Assembly: GCF_000372725.1 (NCBI RefSeq)
Contig: NW_005200881.1
Location: 540,112-604,111 of the forward strand
Length of the DNA stretch: 64,000 bases
Direction of reading: 5' to 3'
DNA from: Emiliania huxleyi CCMP1516
Taxonomy: Eukaryota > Haptophyta > Isochrysidales > Noelaerhabdaceae
Shown: positions 11,121 through 22,000 of the stretch, one piece after another
How the letters are laid out: every line of letters starts with the position of its first letter
Numbering within the stretch: position 1 is the stretch's first letter
The notes under the pieces: generated by a model
Seen by the model: only the letters and a program-made list of their open reading frames with translations
What the model was told of the DNA's origin: nothing
Databases searched by the model: none
Translations under genes and position numbers: made by a program

Positions 11121-11516
11121 GGGCAGGAGGCGCTCGGCGCTCGCCGACGCCGCCCCACCGTCCGGTCCGTGTGTTGGTGCCCACCGCTTCCTTGGCGAAC
11201 AAACACGTGGAGGAACTGCTTGCAGCTTGGTGGGCGGCGCAATGCCACCAACGTTTCCACGTACCACGAGAAGAAAGAAGGGGTGAACACCGTTAAGTTT
11301 TTGTTCTTTTATTCGTGTGTTCCGAGTGCGGCCCGTCGAGCGTCGTCATGCTAGGACGTGTGTAACACTGACTGACTGTCTTTGTTCGTGCAAAAAGAAA
11401 AGAAAGAAAACAGACCACCCAAGGGAGGGATGGGAGGACGGTCGTGCCAGTGCGGGCGCAGAGTAAAGTAGGCCGAATAATTCTTTATCGGTAAAATTCT
11501 TTATCGGGAGCGTTGC
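11121..11516. other. Upstream region of the FKBP gene, no other gene seen
   Basis: Contains an inverted R1 fragment at 11391-11432. No supported coding region. Confidence 0.4.
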
Positions 11517-12194
11517 ATGCCGTCGTTTGGCGCCATCAAGCTGCTTCAGAAGCGAACTGGTGCCACCCGCGACGCGTGCCGAGCTGCTCTTGAGAGAGCG
11601 CTCGACGACGAGGACAAAGCCGCGGCCATCATCGTTGCAGAGGGAGGAACCGACCTCCATGCTGCTGCGGCAGGCCCAAGCGCGGAGGCTGCGCCCTGCG
11701 CGCCCACTCCCTCGGTTCCGCAGGGTGTGACGGTGCTTCGGCTCGAGGTGGGCGACGGCATCACCTTCCCGCAGACGGGAGATCGTGTGTCGATACACTA
11801 CAAAGGAATTCTGGTGGACAACGGCCTTGAATTCGATTCCTCGTACGGCCGCGGCGCTGAGTTCAGCTTCACGCTCGGCAAGGGCGACGTCATCGCCGGT
11901 TGGGAGCAGGGCCTGCCGATGCTCTCCCTCGGAGAGAAAGCGGTGCTCACCATCTCGCCCGACCTCGCCTATGGTGCCGCCGGCGCCGGAGATCGGGTTC
12001 CACCGCACGCGGCCCTCCGCTTTGAGGTTTGGCTGAAGGACATCCGGCGCGGCCCATCGGCTGCCCCGGGCGGCGGTTCGCGAGACCAGTACAAACAGGC
12101 GGCCCAAATGATGCTGGGCGGGAAGGCCCCGCCTCCTTCGGACGTCGACCGTCGCCGAGCTGAGGCGGGGTACTACTCACTCGGCAGGGCCTAG
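11517..12194 (+). CDS. FKBP-type peptidyl-prolyl isomerase with EF-Ts/UBA-like N-terminus
   Basis: A 225-residue intronless protein. Residues 1-45 (AIKLLQKRTGATRDACRAAL) resemble the UBA-like helical domain at the start of elongation factor Ts and nascent-polypeptide-associated proteins. Residues about 70-170 are a complete FKBP domain: VTVLRLEVGDGITFP, VSIHYKGIL, LEFDSSYGRGAEFSFTLG, DVIAGWEQGLPMLSLGEKA, LTISPDLAYGAAG and PPHAALRFEVWL. The pocket residues that contact FK506 and proline substrates are mostly kept (Tyr in HYKG, Asp in FDSS, Trp in GWEQ, Tyr in AYG), so an active isomerase is likely. The combination suggests a chaperone acting at or near translation or on ubiquitin-like partners (inference). 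No clear targeting signal, so cytosolic is the default. Confidence 0.9.
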   Translation: MPSFGAIKLLQKRTGATRDACRAALERALDDEDKAAAIIVAEGGTDLHAAAAGPSAEAAPCAPTPSVPQGVTVLRLEVGDGITFPQTGDRVSIHYKGILVDNGLEFDSSYGRGAEFSFTLGKGDVIAGWEQGLPMLSLGEKAVLTISPDLAYGAAGAGDRVPPHAALRFEVWLKDIRRGPSAAPGGGSRDQYKQAAQMMLGGKAPPPSDVDRRRAEAGYYSLGRA

Positions 12195-12487
12195 CCCTAG
12201 GCCCTAGCGCTCGAGAGCGAAATCCGAAAAGACCGGCGTGAGTGTGCCAGTATTGCAATACCTATAAAACTCTGAATGCGAATGTGCACGTCAATTGTCG
12301 TTGCTTACAAGCTGCGAATATTCTTCCTAAAGCCGAGATGCAAGTAGCAAGAGGGCCCCGCGACGAGAAGCGAGATGGTTGTGCCCGCGAGACCCCGCGA
12401 GACGCTCCAGTCCGGTGCGCAACCTCGACCACACAGACGGTATTAGCTATTGTTGCAATCACCCCGCGGATGCAGCCCTAGATAGGC
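12195..12487. other. Convergent spacer, no gene seen
   Basis: 3' flank of the FKBP gene and of the CinA-Nudix gene. Nothing else recognised. Confidence 0.4.
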
Positions 12488-14413
12488 TCAACCCTCGGCT
12501 GCCCCGCGCGGCGCGCGGTACAGCATGGTCGGCTCCCCCTTGCTATTTGGGATCGAGACGCCCTCGATGAGGCTCCCGTCAAGCGCGTTGCGGATCATCT
12601 GGTAGTTTCCGATGCTCACCTTGCCGTCGAGGGGCTTGCCTGCAACCGAAGGGCACGAGAGGCGTGAGAGAGCTTCGCCGCGGACCGCCGGCCCACAGAG
12701 CCGCCCTCGCCCTCGTCCTCCTCGCCCTCCTTGCGCGCGTCGATCTCGTCGATGCCCATCCAGCGCGCGTCCTGCAGCTCGCCTTCGCAGAACGAGATCC
12801 CGTCCCGGCCGGCGGGTGCTCGCAGCCGCACCTACTCTCACCAGCGCCGTCTGAGACACGCCCTCCTCCTGCGCCGGGCGGCGCCACCGCCGCAGTCCAC
12901 GCACGATAACGTACACGTCGGACTGCCCGAAGCGGCGGCCGTGCGAGTGGCGCAAGCTGACGACGCCGTCGAGCTCCGCCCGCACGCCCGTCTCCTCGGC
13001 AACCTCGCGCGCCACGGTCGCCGCAAAGTCCTCCCCTGGCTCGGCGAGCCCGCCCGGCAGCTTCCACGACCTGCGCACAGGCGCCGAGAAGGCTGTGGCG
13101 ATGGCTCCTCCGCCCCGCCGCGTCTCACGGCGGGCTGTGCGTCTGTGCACCCCTGCATGCGCTTGCTCGGCGAGACCCGCTCCTGCACCATCAGCACCTC
13201 GCGCTTGCCGTTGACGACCACGCCGCCCACCCCGACCGACGTGAAGGCGTACCGCGGTAGTGGGCTCGGCGTGGGAGGCAGCCAGCGCGTCAGCTGCAGG
13301 TAGCCGGCCGTGGCGTGGTGGTACTCGAAGCCGGCCGCCACCGCGGCGTCGACGTACGCGTGCGCCTCAGCGGGCAGCCTGAGCCACACGCCGCGCTTGC
13401 CCGCGCCCTCCCACGCCTGCAGCGCGCTGTGCAGCTCTTCGACGAAGCCGCTCACCTGCCACGAGCCGTCACTGGCCGTGTCGTGGACCTGTCGTGGACG
13501 TGTCGTGGACGTGCCCCCGCTGTGCAGCTCCTCGACAAGCCGCTCACCTGCCACGGAGCCCCCGGCCGCACCTCCGCCTCGACGCCGCCGTGCCGGTCCT
13601 CCGTCGCCTCGAGCAGCGGCGCGCCCTTCTCCGCCTCCGGAGCGCCGCCCGCCTCGCGCGCCGCCGCCGCCTCGGCGACGCACTCGGCGAGGAGGTCGAG
13701 GGCGGCGGCCGAGAAGGCCCACCTGCTCACAGCAGGCCGCCGTGGAGGCGAGAGAGGAGATAGGGGCGGCGGCAGGGAGGCCACCCACATGTTGTCTTCA
13801 CGCCGCGCGTGCGTCGAGCGGACGAGGATGCCGCGCTCGACCGGGCCGGAGACCCAAATGGCACTGAAGCCCGCCTCGAGGTCGGCATAGTTGAAGGTTG
13901 GCCCGCAGGCGCCATTCTCGCACACGCACCACGTCGATCCCGTCTCGAGCCGCTTCCGCCGCGCCAGCGCGACCACCCTCTCCTGCTTGCTCGCCACGTA
14001 CTCGGCCGCGTTCTGAGGCCGGCACCGGTGGCCGTGCCTGTCGAGCGGCTCGCCAAGTGGCCTCGCGTTGGGACCAAGGACGCCTGCGGTCGGGCGTGGA
14101 AGACGGTCCGAGCGGAGCAGCAGTTTCGTGTGGTGCTGCTGAGTGCACCGACGGCGCGGGACGCGGTGTAGGTGACGGCGCCGCAGGTGGTGAAGGCGGA
14201 GGCGCCGGGCGACGCGAGGAGCGACGCTTGGATCAGCCCGCCCGTCGTGCTCTCAAAGCAGGAGACACGCTCTCCGGGGCTGGCACGGAGGCTTGCTGCG
14301 GCGCGCTCCGCCATCTTTTCCAGCGAGGCGGCGTGCTGCGTCGCGGGCAGCTCGACCTGGCGCCAGAGGGCGGCCGCCGACGCGGTGACGGCGGGAGTGA
14401 GGAAGCGGATCAT
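12488..14413 (-). CDS. CinA C-terminal (PncC-like) amidase fused to NUDT6-like Nudix hydrolase (7 exons)
   Basis: Proposed exons (transcript order): 14413-14153, 14012-13789, 13722-13548, 13455-13151, 13070-12905, 12831-12693, 12639-12488, giving 473 residues with consistent phases. Residues 1-175 match the CinA C-terminal domain, the NMN deamidase PncC: FESTTGGLIQ, GASAFTTCGAVTY, AAEYVASKQERV, GSTWCVCENGACGPTF, NMWAFSAAAL. Then comes the N-terminal module of plant/animal NUDT6-type proteins (EDRHGGVEAEV, GVWLRLPAEAHAYVDAAV, EYHHATAGYLQLTRWLP) and a full Nudix box (GGLAEPGEDFAATVAREVAEETGV, positions 13000-13060). Both halves sit in one exon (13722-13548), so the fusion is read directly. Nudix enzymes of this group cleave NADH or ADP-ribose; PncC makes nicotinate mononucleotide, so NAD turnover is the likely theme. 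The intron at 13456-13547 is flanked by a 38-bp near-duplication. The last intron (12640-12692) is the least certain. Confidence 0.82.
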
Positions 14414-14782
14414 GTATGTGCGCTCGAGATTGGCAGCACGTGGACGGCGAACACGTGGACGGCGAAGCACGGAGCCACAGCAACACAACAGCCTGAGCCG
14501 ACGCGACGCTAGAATTCTTTCCCTCTTGAGGGAGAGAGCGAATCGCGCCTGGGGAGTACAGACCACGCCTGCTATTCACAGCACAAGCCCTCGCCAGGCC
14601 TCGAGCATGGAGGGCTCGAGCATGGACCCCGGTAAAAGTGAGGTGTGGACTCGCCAGGAATCGCAAGCTCATCAGGCGAGCTGGGAACCTACCGCAGCGG
14701 CGTGGCGTGGAGCGGTTGTGCATCCCTCCGGGGCCCCTCTGCGCCGGGGAGGCTTGGAGGCTAGGACGCAAGCGTCCCAGTC
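14414..14782. other. Divergent promoter region
   Basis: Lies between the CinA-Nudix gene (minus strand) and the oxygenase gene (plus strand), so it probably carries both promoters. No coding sequence recognised. Confidence 0.45.
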
Positions 14783-15859
14783 ATGATGGTCGCGGTGTTC
14801 CGCTGCGCCACCTCCAATCCGCTCCACATGCCTGCTGAGGGCCTCTGGTGCGCTCCGGGCTTCCGCCTCGACGCCGAGCCGCCTGCGACGCGGCTCATCG
14901 AGGACAGCGCGGCCGCGTCGCTCGGCGCGTTCCGCATTCGCTCGCTGCTGTCGCGCCGAGAGGCTGAGGGCTTCGTGCGTGCGGCGGACGCGATGGGCTT
15001 CACTCGGAGCGCCTCCGACTCAGACACCGAGAGGCGCAACGGCGCTCTGTCTTGGGCGCTGCACGACCCCTTGCGGGAGGCCCTCTCGGCGCGGATCGCC
15101 CCTTTTGTGCCGCGCGCGATCTGCTCCCACAGCGGAGAGGCGGCGCCCGAGCGGCGGGCCGAGATGCTGCGAGCCGAGGCTGCTCGGCGGGCGCTGCTCG
15201 GCGGCGGCGGCTCGGCGGGCGGGGGAGGGGAGCCGTGGGTGCGACGGTGCGACGGTGCGCCCGAGGGAACTTATCGGTACGAGGGGCTGAACGCGCGCTG
15301 CCGCGTGTACCGGTACGAGCCCGGCGGATCGGACCGCTTCGCGCCCCACTTCGACGAGTGCTGGCCCGGCTCTACCTTGGCACTGAAGGGCACGGGCGGC
15401 GGGGAGGAGGCGACCCTCGTCTACGACGGCTGGACGTATGGCGCCGACGCGACGGCCACGTGGCAGTGGGGACCGCGGGACCGCGTCAGTCACCTGTCCG
15501 TCCTCGTCTACCTCAACGACGGCTTCCCCGGCGGAGAGACCGCACTGCTGCAGGAGGATGGGGGCGGCGGCGGCTCCGTGTGCGTCGCTCCGTCAGCGGG
15601 CGATGCTCTTTGCTTCGGCCAGTCGTTTGCCCTCGGCAGGCCCGGCGTCTGCCCGTCAGAGCGCGCGCTGCTGCATGAGGGCAGGCCGGTCGCCGCGGCC
15701 CCACCCAGAGCCTACGCAACGACTCGGGCGCCGACGCGGCGGGAGCGGCGCAGGAGCGGCCGACGCGGCGGGGTGCGAGCGGCCGATGCACCGCCGCCCC
15801 CGGCGAAGATAGTCATGCGCTCAGATCTCCTGTACTGGATCCCTCCGCCAGAGTCGTGA
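14783..15859 (+). CDS. Prolyl-4-hydroxylase-like 2-oxoglutarate/Fe(II) oxygenase
   Basis: A 358-residue intronless protein. The double-stranded beta-helix core is readable: ARCRVYRYEPGGSDRFAPHF with iron ligands His189 and Asp191 (HFDE), SVLVYLNDGFPGGETALL, GDALCFGQS, distal ligand His298 in LLHEGRPV, and the 2-oxoglutarate-binding region ending KIVMRSDLLYW (Arg346). The spacing between His298 and the Arg is stretched by a basic, low-complexity insert (about residues 314-340). Such proteins hydroxylate proline or other residues, or small molecules; the substrate cannot be told. No signal peptide is obvious, unlike ER collagen-type P4H. The start could be either of the two adjacent ATGs. Confidence 0.82.
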   Translation: MMVAVFRCATSNPLHMPAEGLWCAPGFRLDAEPPATRLIEDSAAASLGAFRIRSLLSRREAEGFVRAADAMGFTRSASDSDTERRNGALSWALHDPLREALSARIAPFVPRAICSHSGEAAPERRAEMLRAEAARRALLGGGGSAGGGGEPWVRRCDGAPEGTYRYEGLNARCRVYRYEPGGSDRFAPHFDECWPGSTLALKGTGGGEEATLVYDGWTYGADATATWQWGPRDRVSHLSVLVYLNDGFPGGETALLQEDGGGGGSVCVAPSAGDALCFGQSFALGRPGVCPSERALLHEGRPVAAAPPRAYATTRAPTRRERRRSGRRGGVRAADAPPPPAKIVMRSDLLYWIPPPES

Positions 15860-16740
15860 CCCTGCGTTGAGCGGTACGTAATCGTAAAGGAAGCGCTGGG
15901 AAATTGTTCGAGCTTGAGCCCCACAAAAAAAAACAGCCGGCGCAAACAAGCAAAGTGCAAACAACCCGAGGAGGGCGGCGACCTCAACCGACTACGGTCT
16001 ACGGCTCTATGGAGGACCCCGCGCGCCGCGCCCCGCACGCGCCCGAGACGACGCGCAGGGCAGACGAGAGACGACGGGGGAGAGTTGGAGCAGACGCGCA
16101 GGGCGAGACGAGGGAGGGAGCAGGTGATGTTGCGGAGATCAGCAGGAGGATGTACGAAGAGATTAGGAGCAGCAGGGACCCGAGCGCCGAGGGACCATGT
16201 GGAAGACGGCTAGCGCTAGTCCGACTTGTAGTCCCCCGTCGGGAGGACGACCCCCCGGCTACTCGCCGACCACACCCACAAAGAACCCTGTGCGGACAAA
16301 GATCGCAAGGGCGGCGTAGCGTGCATCGGCCGGCAGCGAGAGCGCGGCCATCACGTCGATGAGGGGGGGTTGTCGGCGACTCATGTGGCGGGCTGGCGGC
16401 TCGAGGCCTACGCTGCGCGCAATTCCGATCCCGCCGCGCTCGCGGGAGGTGGCGCGTATATATTCATACGCCCTTTTTCTCCTCAACGGCTATCCGTGCT
16501 CTTGCTGTGCCCGTGTGTGTTTCAAGTTCTTAGATATCACAACCCGAGGATGATGAAGGTAAAAACGGGAATGTACGTAAGAGCTACATACTCAAAAAGA
16601 TCGACGCGTTGCGCCTTACCGATCCGCACCTACCTATCCGCTAACAACGAACCGTACACTTACTCGAGTAGGCTCTTGGGTGGCGCGCCCGCAAGACTTC
16701 ACACAACGGAGCTGCACCTTTTTTTGTCGTTTAGCAAACA
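15860..16740. other. Gene-poor interval
   Basis: No supported gene. 16268-16314 is repeated at 32166-32208 (GACCACACCCACAAAGAACC). About 16560-16600 resembles sequence at 9530-9560. Confidence 0.5.
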
Positions 16741-17352
16741 ATGATAGAATGCGCTCAGCTTGCTCCTGCCGGAACGGGAACGATGTTTGTCTCGCTCGCC
16801 TTGGCCTGGGCAAGCAACACAAGCGTTTCGCATTCACACTTCCACGTTGACCCATCGGCAACCTGCTTTTTGATGAGTGTGCGCGATCCAGCCGATCGTG
16901 TCACATCCGGCTTCAGGTACGAACTCATGAACCCTCGCAACGGCCGGCCACGCTTGACCAAGTTTGGAAACGCGTCCCACTTTGTCACCAATCTGCGCAT
17001 CCGCACCCCAGCCGCTCTGGCTCTCGTTGAAAAGTCCAAGCGCAAGATTAACCCCGGCGACGACGGAAGCTTTTTCTTGACACTCCAATCTTTTTACCTG
17101 CAGCGAGCAGGGAACAGGTCTGTGTTTTTTCTTTGCAACACTGCTCCGGAGGGCCGGTTCGCATCTGAGCTTGCGCTTTGGACTAGGAACTCTAGTCTGG
17201 CGGGTCTTTCTGAAGGCGCACCTCACCGGCGGTGGAACTCGGCAAGCGCCGAAGTTCGTGCCCGGAGCTATCTCTCAGCCTCCGACCGCCGCTACCTCCG
17301 CACCATCTTCGCAAAAGATGTCCTCCTCTTGAAGACCCACTGCGGAAATTGA
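16741..17352 (+). CDS. Sulfotransferase-like protein
   Basis: A 203-residue protein resembling membrane-type carbohydrate sulfotransferases. The N-terminal LAPAGTGTMFVSLALAWA stands where the family has the PKxGTT PAPS phosphosulfate loop. FLMSVRDPADRVTSGFRYE matches the 3'-phosphate-binding motif (Arg and Ser spaced as RDPxxRxxS). The tail SASDRRYLRTIFAKDVLLL fits the family's C-terminal 'two-residue D...L' helix that precedes the end. It would transfer sulfate from PAPS to a sugar or glycoprotein in the Golgi. It is short and begins almost at the P-loop, with no membrane anchor; an upstream exon with a signal anchor could be missing, or the gene may be truncated. GC content is lower than in neighbouring genes. 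Confidence 0.62.
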   Translation: MIECAQLAPAGTGTMFVSLALAWASNTSVSHSHFHVDPSATCFLMSVRDPADRVTSGFRYELMNPRNGRPRLTKFGNASHFVTNLRIRTPAALALVEKSKRKINPGDDGSFFLTLQSFYLQRAGNRSVFFLCNTAPEGRFASELALWTRNSSLAGLSEGAPHRRWNSASAEVRARSYLSASDRRYLRTIFAKDVLLLKTHCGN

Positions 17353-17401
17353 GGTGAATCAAAAAATGCCATGGTATGTGGCCCTAATATAGTCATGCAG
17401 A

Positions 17402-17829
17402 TCATTTTTCGAGGCGGTCGCTGAGAAAGTGCCACGCCTGGAAGACAGCCACGACGGCCGCCACGCCCGTGCACGTGTACTTGCAGACGTTGGCAGCACG
17501 GAAGGCGGCAAATGTCGCCTCGTTTGGCACGTGATCGACCATTTAAAGCGCGATGCTCGTCTCGACTAGGTCAAAGACGCCCGTCAAAACGAGGGCGTTA
17601 TTATGAGTCCGGAGGCCGAACTTGCTGTACATATTAGAATGTAGAGGAAGTCCAGCCCGTAGAGGAGCTTACCTCGCCGCCGCGGAGGGGCGCGCAAAAA
17701 CTCGTCCCGCGTCTCAAGCAGCTGCATCTTCCAAAAGGGTCGGTCTTCCTCACCAAGACAGATGAGCGCAATGAGCACACACACACACCCCACAAACAGG
17801 GCAACGGTGACTCGGTCTAGCTTCGCCAT
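17402..17829 (-). pseudogene. Decayed gene for a small multi-pass membrane protein
   Basis: The first frame (17829 to 17584) starts MAKLDRVTVALFVG with a strong transmembrane helix, then RDEFLRAPPRRRGKLLYGLDFLYI, then ends. A second frame picks up the same kind of sequence (VLTGVFDLVETSIAL, then VPNEATFAAFRAANVCKY and VAAVVAVFQAWHFL) to 17402, interrupted by one in-frame TAA just before a Met. Together they resemble a compact four-helix membrane protein of about 150 residues with one frame change and one nonsense codon. A GTAAGC...CTAAT...TACAG stretch suggests an intron at about 17604-17668, but using it does not restore one frame. A pseudogene or a sequence error are both possible. Function is unknown. 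Confidence 0.45.
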
Positions 17830-19031
17830 TCAGCAGCGGGAATGTTACTTGTAAGACAGAAAAACCCCAAATCTGGTTCCACCAGGTGCACTAGGTCAGT
17901 TTGAAACAAATGAAATGCGAGGGCAAGACACACATTTCTTTTCCTTAGAGGTAACTATTTCAGATGACCTTCACCTAGCAGTTCGCGGGGGGAGCCCGCA
18001 AAAATATATTGTCAATGAGGCTGAGGCAGACATCAACCGTGGCAGAGCTGTGGTGTTTGTGAATATCTCGGCCGACCTTCGATGCTGGCGATCGGGGGGC
18101 TTGCCCCCCCTGGCAGAGAGGACAAAAACGGACACAAGGCCAAAAAAGGCTGTTCGAGCCAAAACAAAGCGACTTGCGTAAAGAGGAAATGGGGGAGGAG
18201 CACTGGGGGAGGCATCCTTCGTTGGCGCGTCGGGTGTCTCTCCATCGCCACTTTGCTCCTGCGTCTAGCCCGCGTCCGTACAATTGCGACCACCCTTTTC
18301 CGTCAGAGCTCTAACTCCAAGTTTGCTTGTGCTTTCTTGCACTTTTGGTACTTTTTTTGCTAAAAAAAGAAATGTTATTAGTTATTAGTTCAGAGGTGGC
18401 ATTGGAACCCTGCGCGAGTGAATTTGTATAGGTTGAGGTTGAGGAAGCTGAGCTTGTAGAGGTTGAGGTTGAGGAGGTTGACGGGTCTCGACAGGAAAGG
18501 ACTTGACGGGGGGAGGAGCAGGAGGAGCAGGAGGAGCAGGAGGGTTGAAGTGCTGAGGAGAGGTTTGCGGAGAAGGGTGTGAGGTATGCGTGCTTTCAAT
18601 CACTTCCTCGGTTTTGTCACTGTCAGATGAGGAGTTGTCATCAGAGTTGTCAGAGTCATGACGGACTGGTCACCGGTTTCGGACTCATCCGAATCTGACC
18701 CAGAGTCTTGGCTGTCTGGACCTGAGGCGTCATCAGATTCTTCCACATTTTCCTCTGCAACGAAGTTCATTTCACTCCCTGATTTTTTACTTGACTGGTT
18801 TGGATCTGCTTTCTCGCTCGGTGATCCGCGCGCCGCCCCCGGCCGCCGGCCGCGGACACCACCACTGATTTTTTGTGCGAGAGAAATAGTTTTTTACTTC
18901 TGGGAGTGGGATCGCAGCGCGACGGCGTGGAGGACCGTAGTGCGGTCTGCGATGAGACCGAGGGGCCAGTTGACTGTGTGCGGGGTGTCCGGTGAGCTCT
19001 GCGCTGCATCTCTCTTCCGTGGGCGGAGAGA
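17830..19031. other. AT-richer island with remnants of a Ser/Asp/Pro-rich ORF
   Basis: Base composition drops clearly compared with the flanks. On the minus strand, 18790-18385 reads as an acidic-then-proline-rich protein in two frames (DSGSDSDESETGDQS, then EEVIESTHTSHPSPQ and QPPQPQPLQAQLPQPQP ending VPMPPLN-stop), with a frame change near 18660. No enzyme domain is visible. It could be a remnant of a retroelement or viral insertion, but nothing diagnostic (reverse transcriptase, integrase, capsid) is seen. Confidence 0.35.
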
Positions 19032-22000
19032 TCAGGGCGCCTGCTGCTCGGCGGCAGCCCTCTCTCGCGCGAGAGCGGCGCGCCTCCTCCGCTCCCGCTC
19101 GCCCCGCTCCTCCGAGGCGCGGTGCTGCGCCTGCCGCTCCGCCTCGCGTCGCGCCTCGGCGTCGGCGTCCTCGCCCGGTCGCGCGGTCCGGCCGAGCAGC
19201 GCCCGGCCCTTGCGCTTCAGGCTCTCGCGTATCACGACCGCCTTGGCGCGCGGCGCGACCACCGCCGCAGGGTCGACTTGAATGACGATCCCTTCGACCA
19301 CCTTGCGGGGGGGAGGGGTGGGAGGGGAGGGGCGGGGGGGGCGTGATGCCTCGCGCCGGCCATGACGACGACCAGACCAGCCCCGCAAGAGCAAGTCCGT
19401 TGTCCGGCACTGCGACGAGGCGAGCCGTGCCGCTCCCTCCCCCGACTCGCCCGCCCGCGCGCACCTTGACGGAGAGGGCGATCGAGATGAAGCCCGCGTG
19501 CACTCGCACGCGGTGGTCGCACGCCTTCGGCACGGCCAGGCACGGTCAGGCCGCCCGGCAGGCGCCGCCTCCCGCTCTCGCGTGTGTGTGTCGCGCGCCG
19601 CATTGCAAATCATCGAGATCGAAGTGCCGACCTGCAGAAGGCGGGGGTTGGAGGTGAGGGTGGGGGGGTGAGGGGTTCAACGCGAGGGCGGGGGCGAGGG
19701 CAGGGGTGTGCCCACCTGGTCAAAGAAGGTTGGCGTGTCGCGCGCGAAGTTGACCATCTCGCCGATCTTTGTGCAGAAGCCGTGGGCGTCCGAGACGTCC
19801 GACTGCGCCGCCGTCTGCTCGATCATGAGCGCGCCGCCCTCGTACCCCTCGTAGTTGAGGAAGTGGCCTGCGCGGGCCGCAGCGCGCCTCGGGTGGGCCT
19901 CGGCGGCGGGAGGGCTTTGGTGGCGGCGGGAGGGCGGGAGAGTCGGTGGCAGGGGGGGGGGGAGCCGGTGGGAGGGCGGGAGAGGGGGGGAGGGAGGGAG
20001 GGGGGGGGGGGGGGGGGGGACGGGCCGAGGATGTCGATCAGCATGCCGTGGTCAAACTCCGAGTACGAGACGACGATGCCCGCGTCGAGGAAGGCGAGTC
20101 GCGGCGAGCCGTCTGCTGTGGTTGTGACGAGCACGTTGCCTGGGTGGAGGTCGCCGTGGACAAAGTTGTGCACCTGAGCGCGAGCGCGGGGCAGTGTGGG
20201 AAGGAAGCGGGCGCGGCGGCGGCGGCGAAACGCGGCGCGGAGGGCGGGGCGCACAAAGAGCATCTCGCAAAAGGCGTCGATGCCCGTGTTGCAGAGCTGC
20301 TGCCGCTCCTCTGCCGTCTCTGCCAGCCCCGCCGCCCACTCGATCATCGGGACGCCGTCGACCCACGACTCGACGAGGACGGCCCTCGCCTGATCTCGGG
20401 TGATCTCGGGTGATCTCGGCCTACCCTCCCGGTACGACTCGACGAGGATCGGCCGGTTGCCTAGTCAGCCCTCCCCCGAGGTGCAGCCGAGACATGGCGC
20501 ATCGATGTCACCACTCGACAGAGGGAGGCCGCGCCTGAAGGGAGAGAGGCTGATACCCGCCTCCGAGGTGCAGCCGAGGTGCAGCCGTGGTGCAGCCGAG
20601 ATATAGCCGAGATAAAGCCGAGACATGGCCGAGATATGGCCGAGATATGGCCCCGCGCCTATGGGAAAGCCTCAGGCTCCGGCCCGCCTCCGACCTCGCC
20701 TCGCACGACACGACAGAGAGCGGGCCGCGCCACGTACCCGCCGACCGGATCCGGGAAGTCGACCGGCGGGGCACCGCCCCCCGCGCGCGCGAAGTTGGCG
20801 CGGAAGCGGCGCAAGTTGTCCGCCTCGCTCCTAGAGGCGCTCGCGTCGGGACGGGGTGTGGCGGGCAGGTGTGCTCCTGCGAGCGGGGCGAATCGGCTTT
20901 CTTCTTGCGCCGCAAGTCGAGCTGGCGGAGGAGCATCTCTGTGAACTCCTCGCTCATCCCGCCTGGCTCGCCAACCCACCCGAGATCTGGCCGAGATCTC
21001 GCGCATACGCATCTCTGTGCACTCTTCGCTTGTTTTGCCTGACTCACACCCGCACAGCAAGTGAAGCGGCGACTGCTCAGAGCGGGTCGAAGGGCGGCTC
21101 CCTCCGCCCCCGCCCGGGTTGAGCCACCGGACCCGCGGGAGGCGCTGCAGCCCGCCGCACACGAGCCGAAGCAGGGCCCCATCCGCGCGGATGTACCGAC
21201 CCACCTGCAGGAAGGCTCCGGGACAGTTCCGAGACGGCTCCTGGAAAGAGCGAGGCGCATGCGCGGCGGCCCAACCTGCGGGTGCAGCACCTTGACCGCC
21301 ACCGGCCCCCACTCGCCATCCCGCAGGAGCTCGCCGCGGTGCACCTGCAGGCAAGCTCCGAAATACCTCCTCCCGCAACCCTTCCGCGACGCTCTTTGCG
21401 CGGATCCTCGCGCCGCCGCCGCAGCCGTCTCCCGCAGCTCTCTCGCCGCGGCCGCACCTGCGCTATGCAGCCCGAGCCGACGGGGTGCGGCGCGATGCGG
21501 AGGACCGAGCGCCAGCCCGGCCCGAAGGCGGCGTCGAGCGCCGCCTCAGTCGCCTCGAGCGAGTGGGGCTGCGTGTGGTCCTGAAGGTGCTGGAGCCGGC
21601 CGCAGACTCGGCTGCTAAAGAGGTCGGGACGAGAGGAGGCCCACTGAGCGAGCTTGATGGCGAGCGCGCCGGTGCGCTCGAGCGTGGCGATGCACCAGCT
21701 CCACCACACCTCCTCGAGCTGCGGGAACCGCTTCTGCCAAAAGGCGAGCGGGCTAGACAGCAGCAGCGGCGAAAACACGAGCCACAGGTAGGCGGCTCGC
21801 AGCGCATAGAAGGCGACGCGCGCCAACCGCCGAGCCAGTGGAAGCGGCTGCTCGCTCGCGACTGGCGCCAGCGCCGTCTCAAGCGGTGGCAGCGGCGGCG
21901 GCGGCGGCGGCGGCTCACACAGTGCCGGCTGCTTCCGGTGTCGCCAGGCTCCGGCTGCGAGCGCCAGCACTGTGGCTCGCGCTGCGACGCAGGACGCCGG

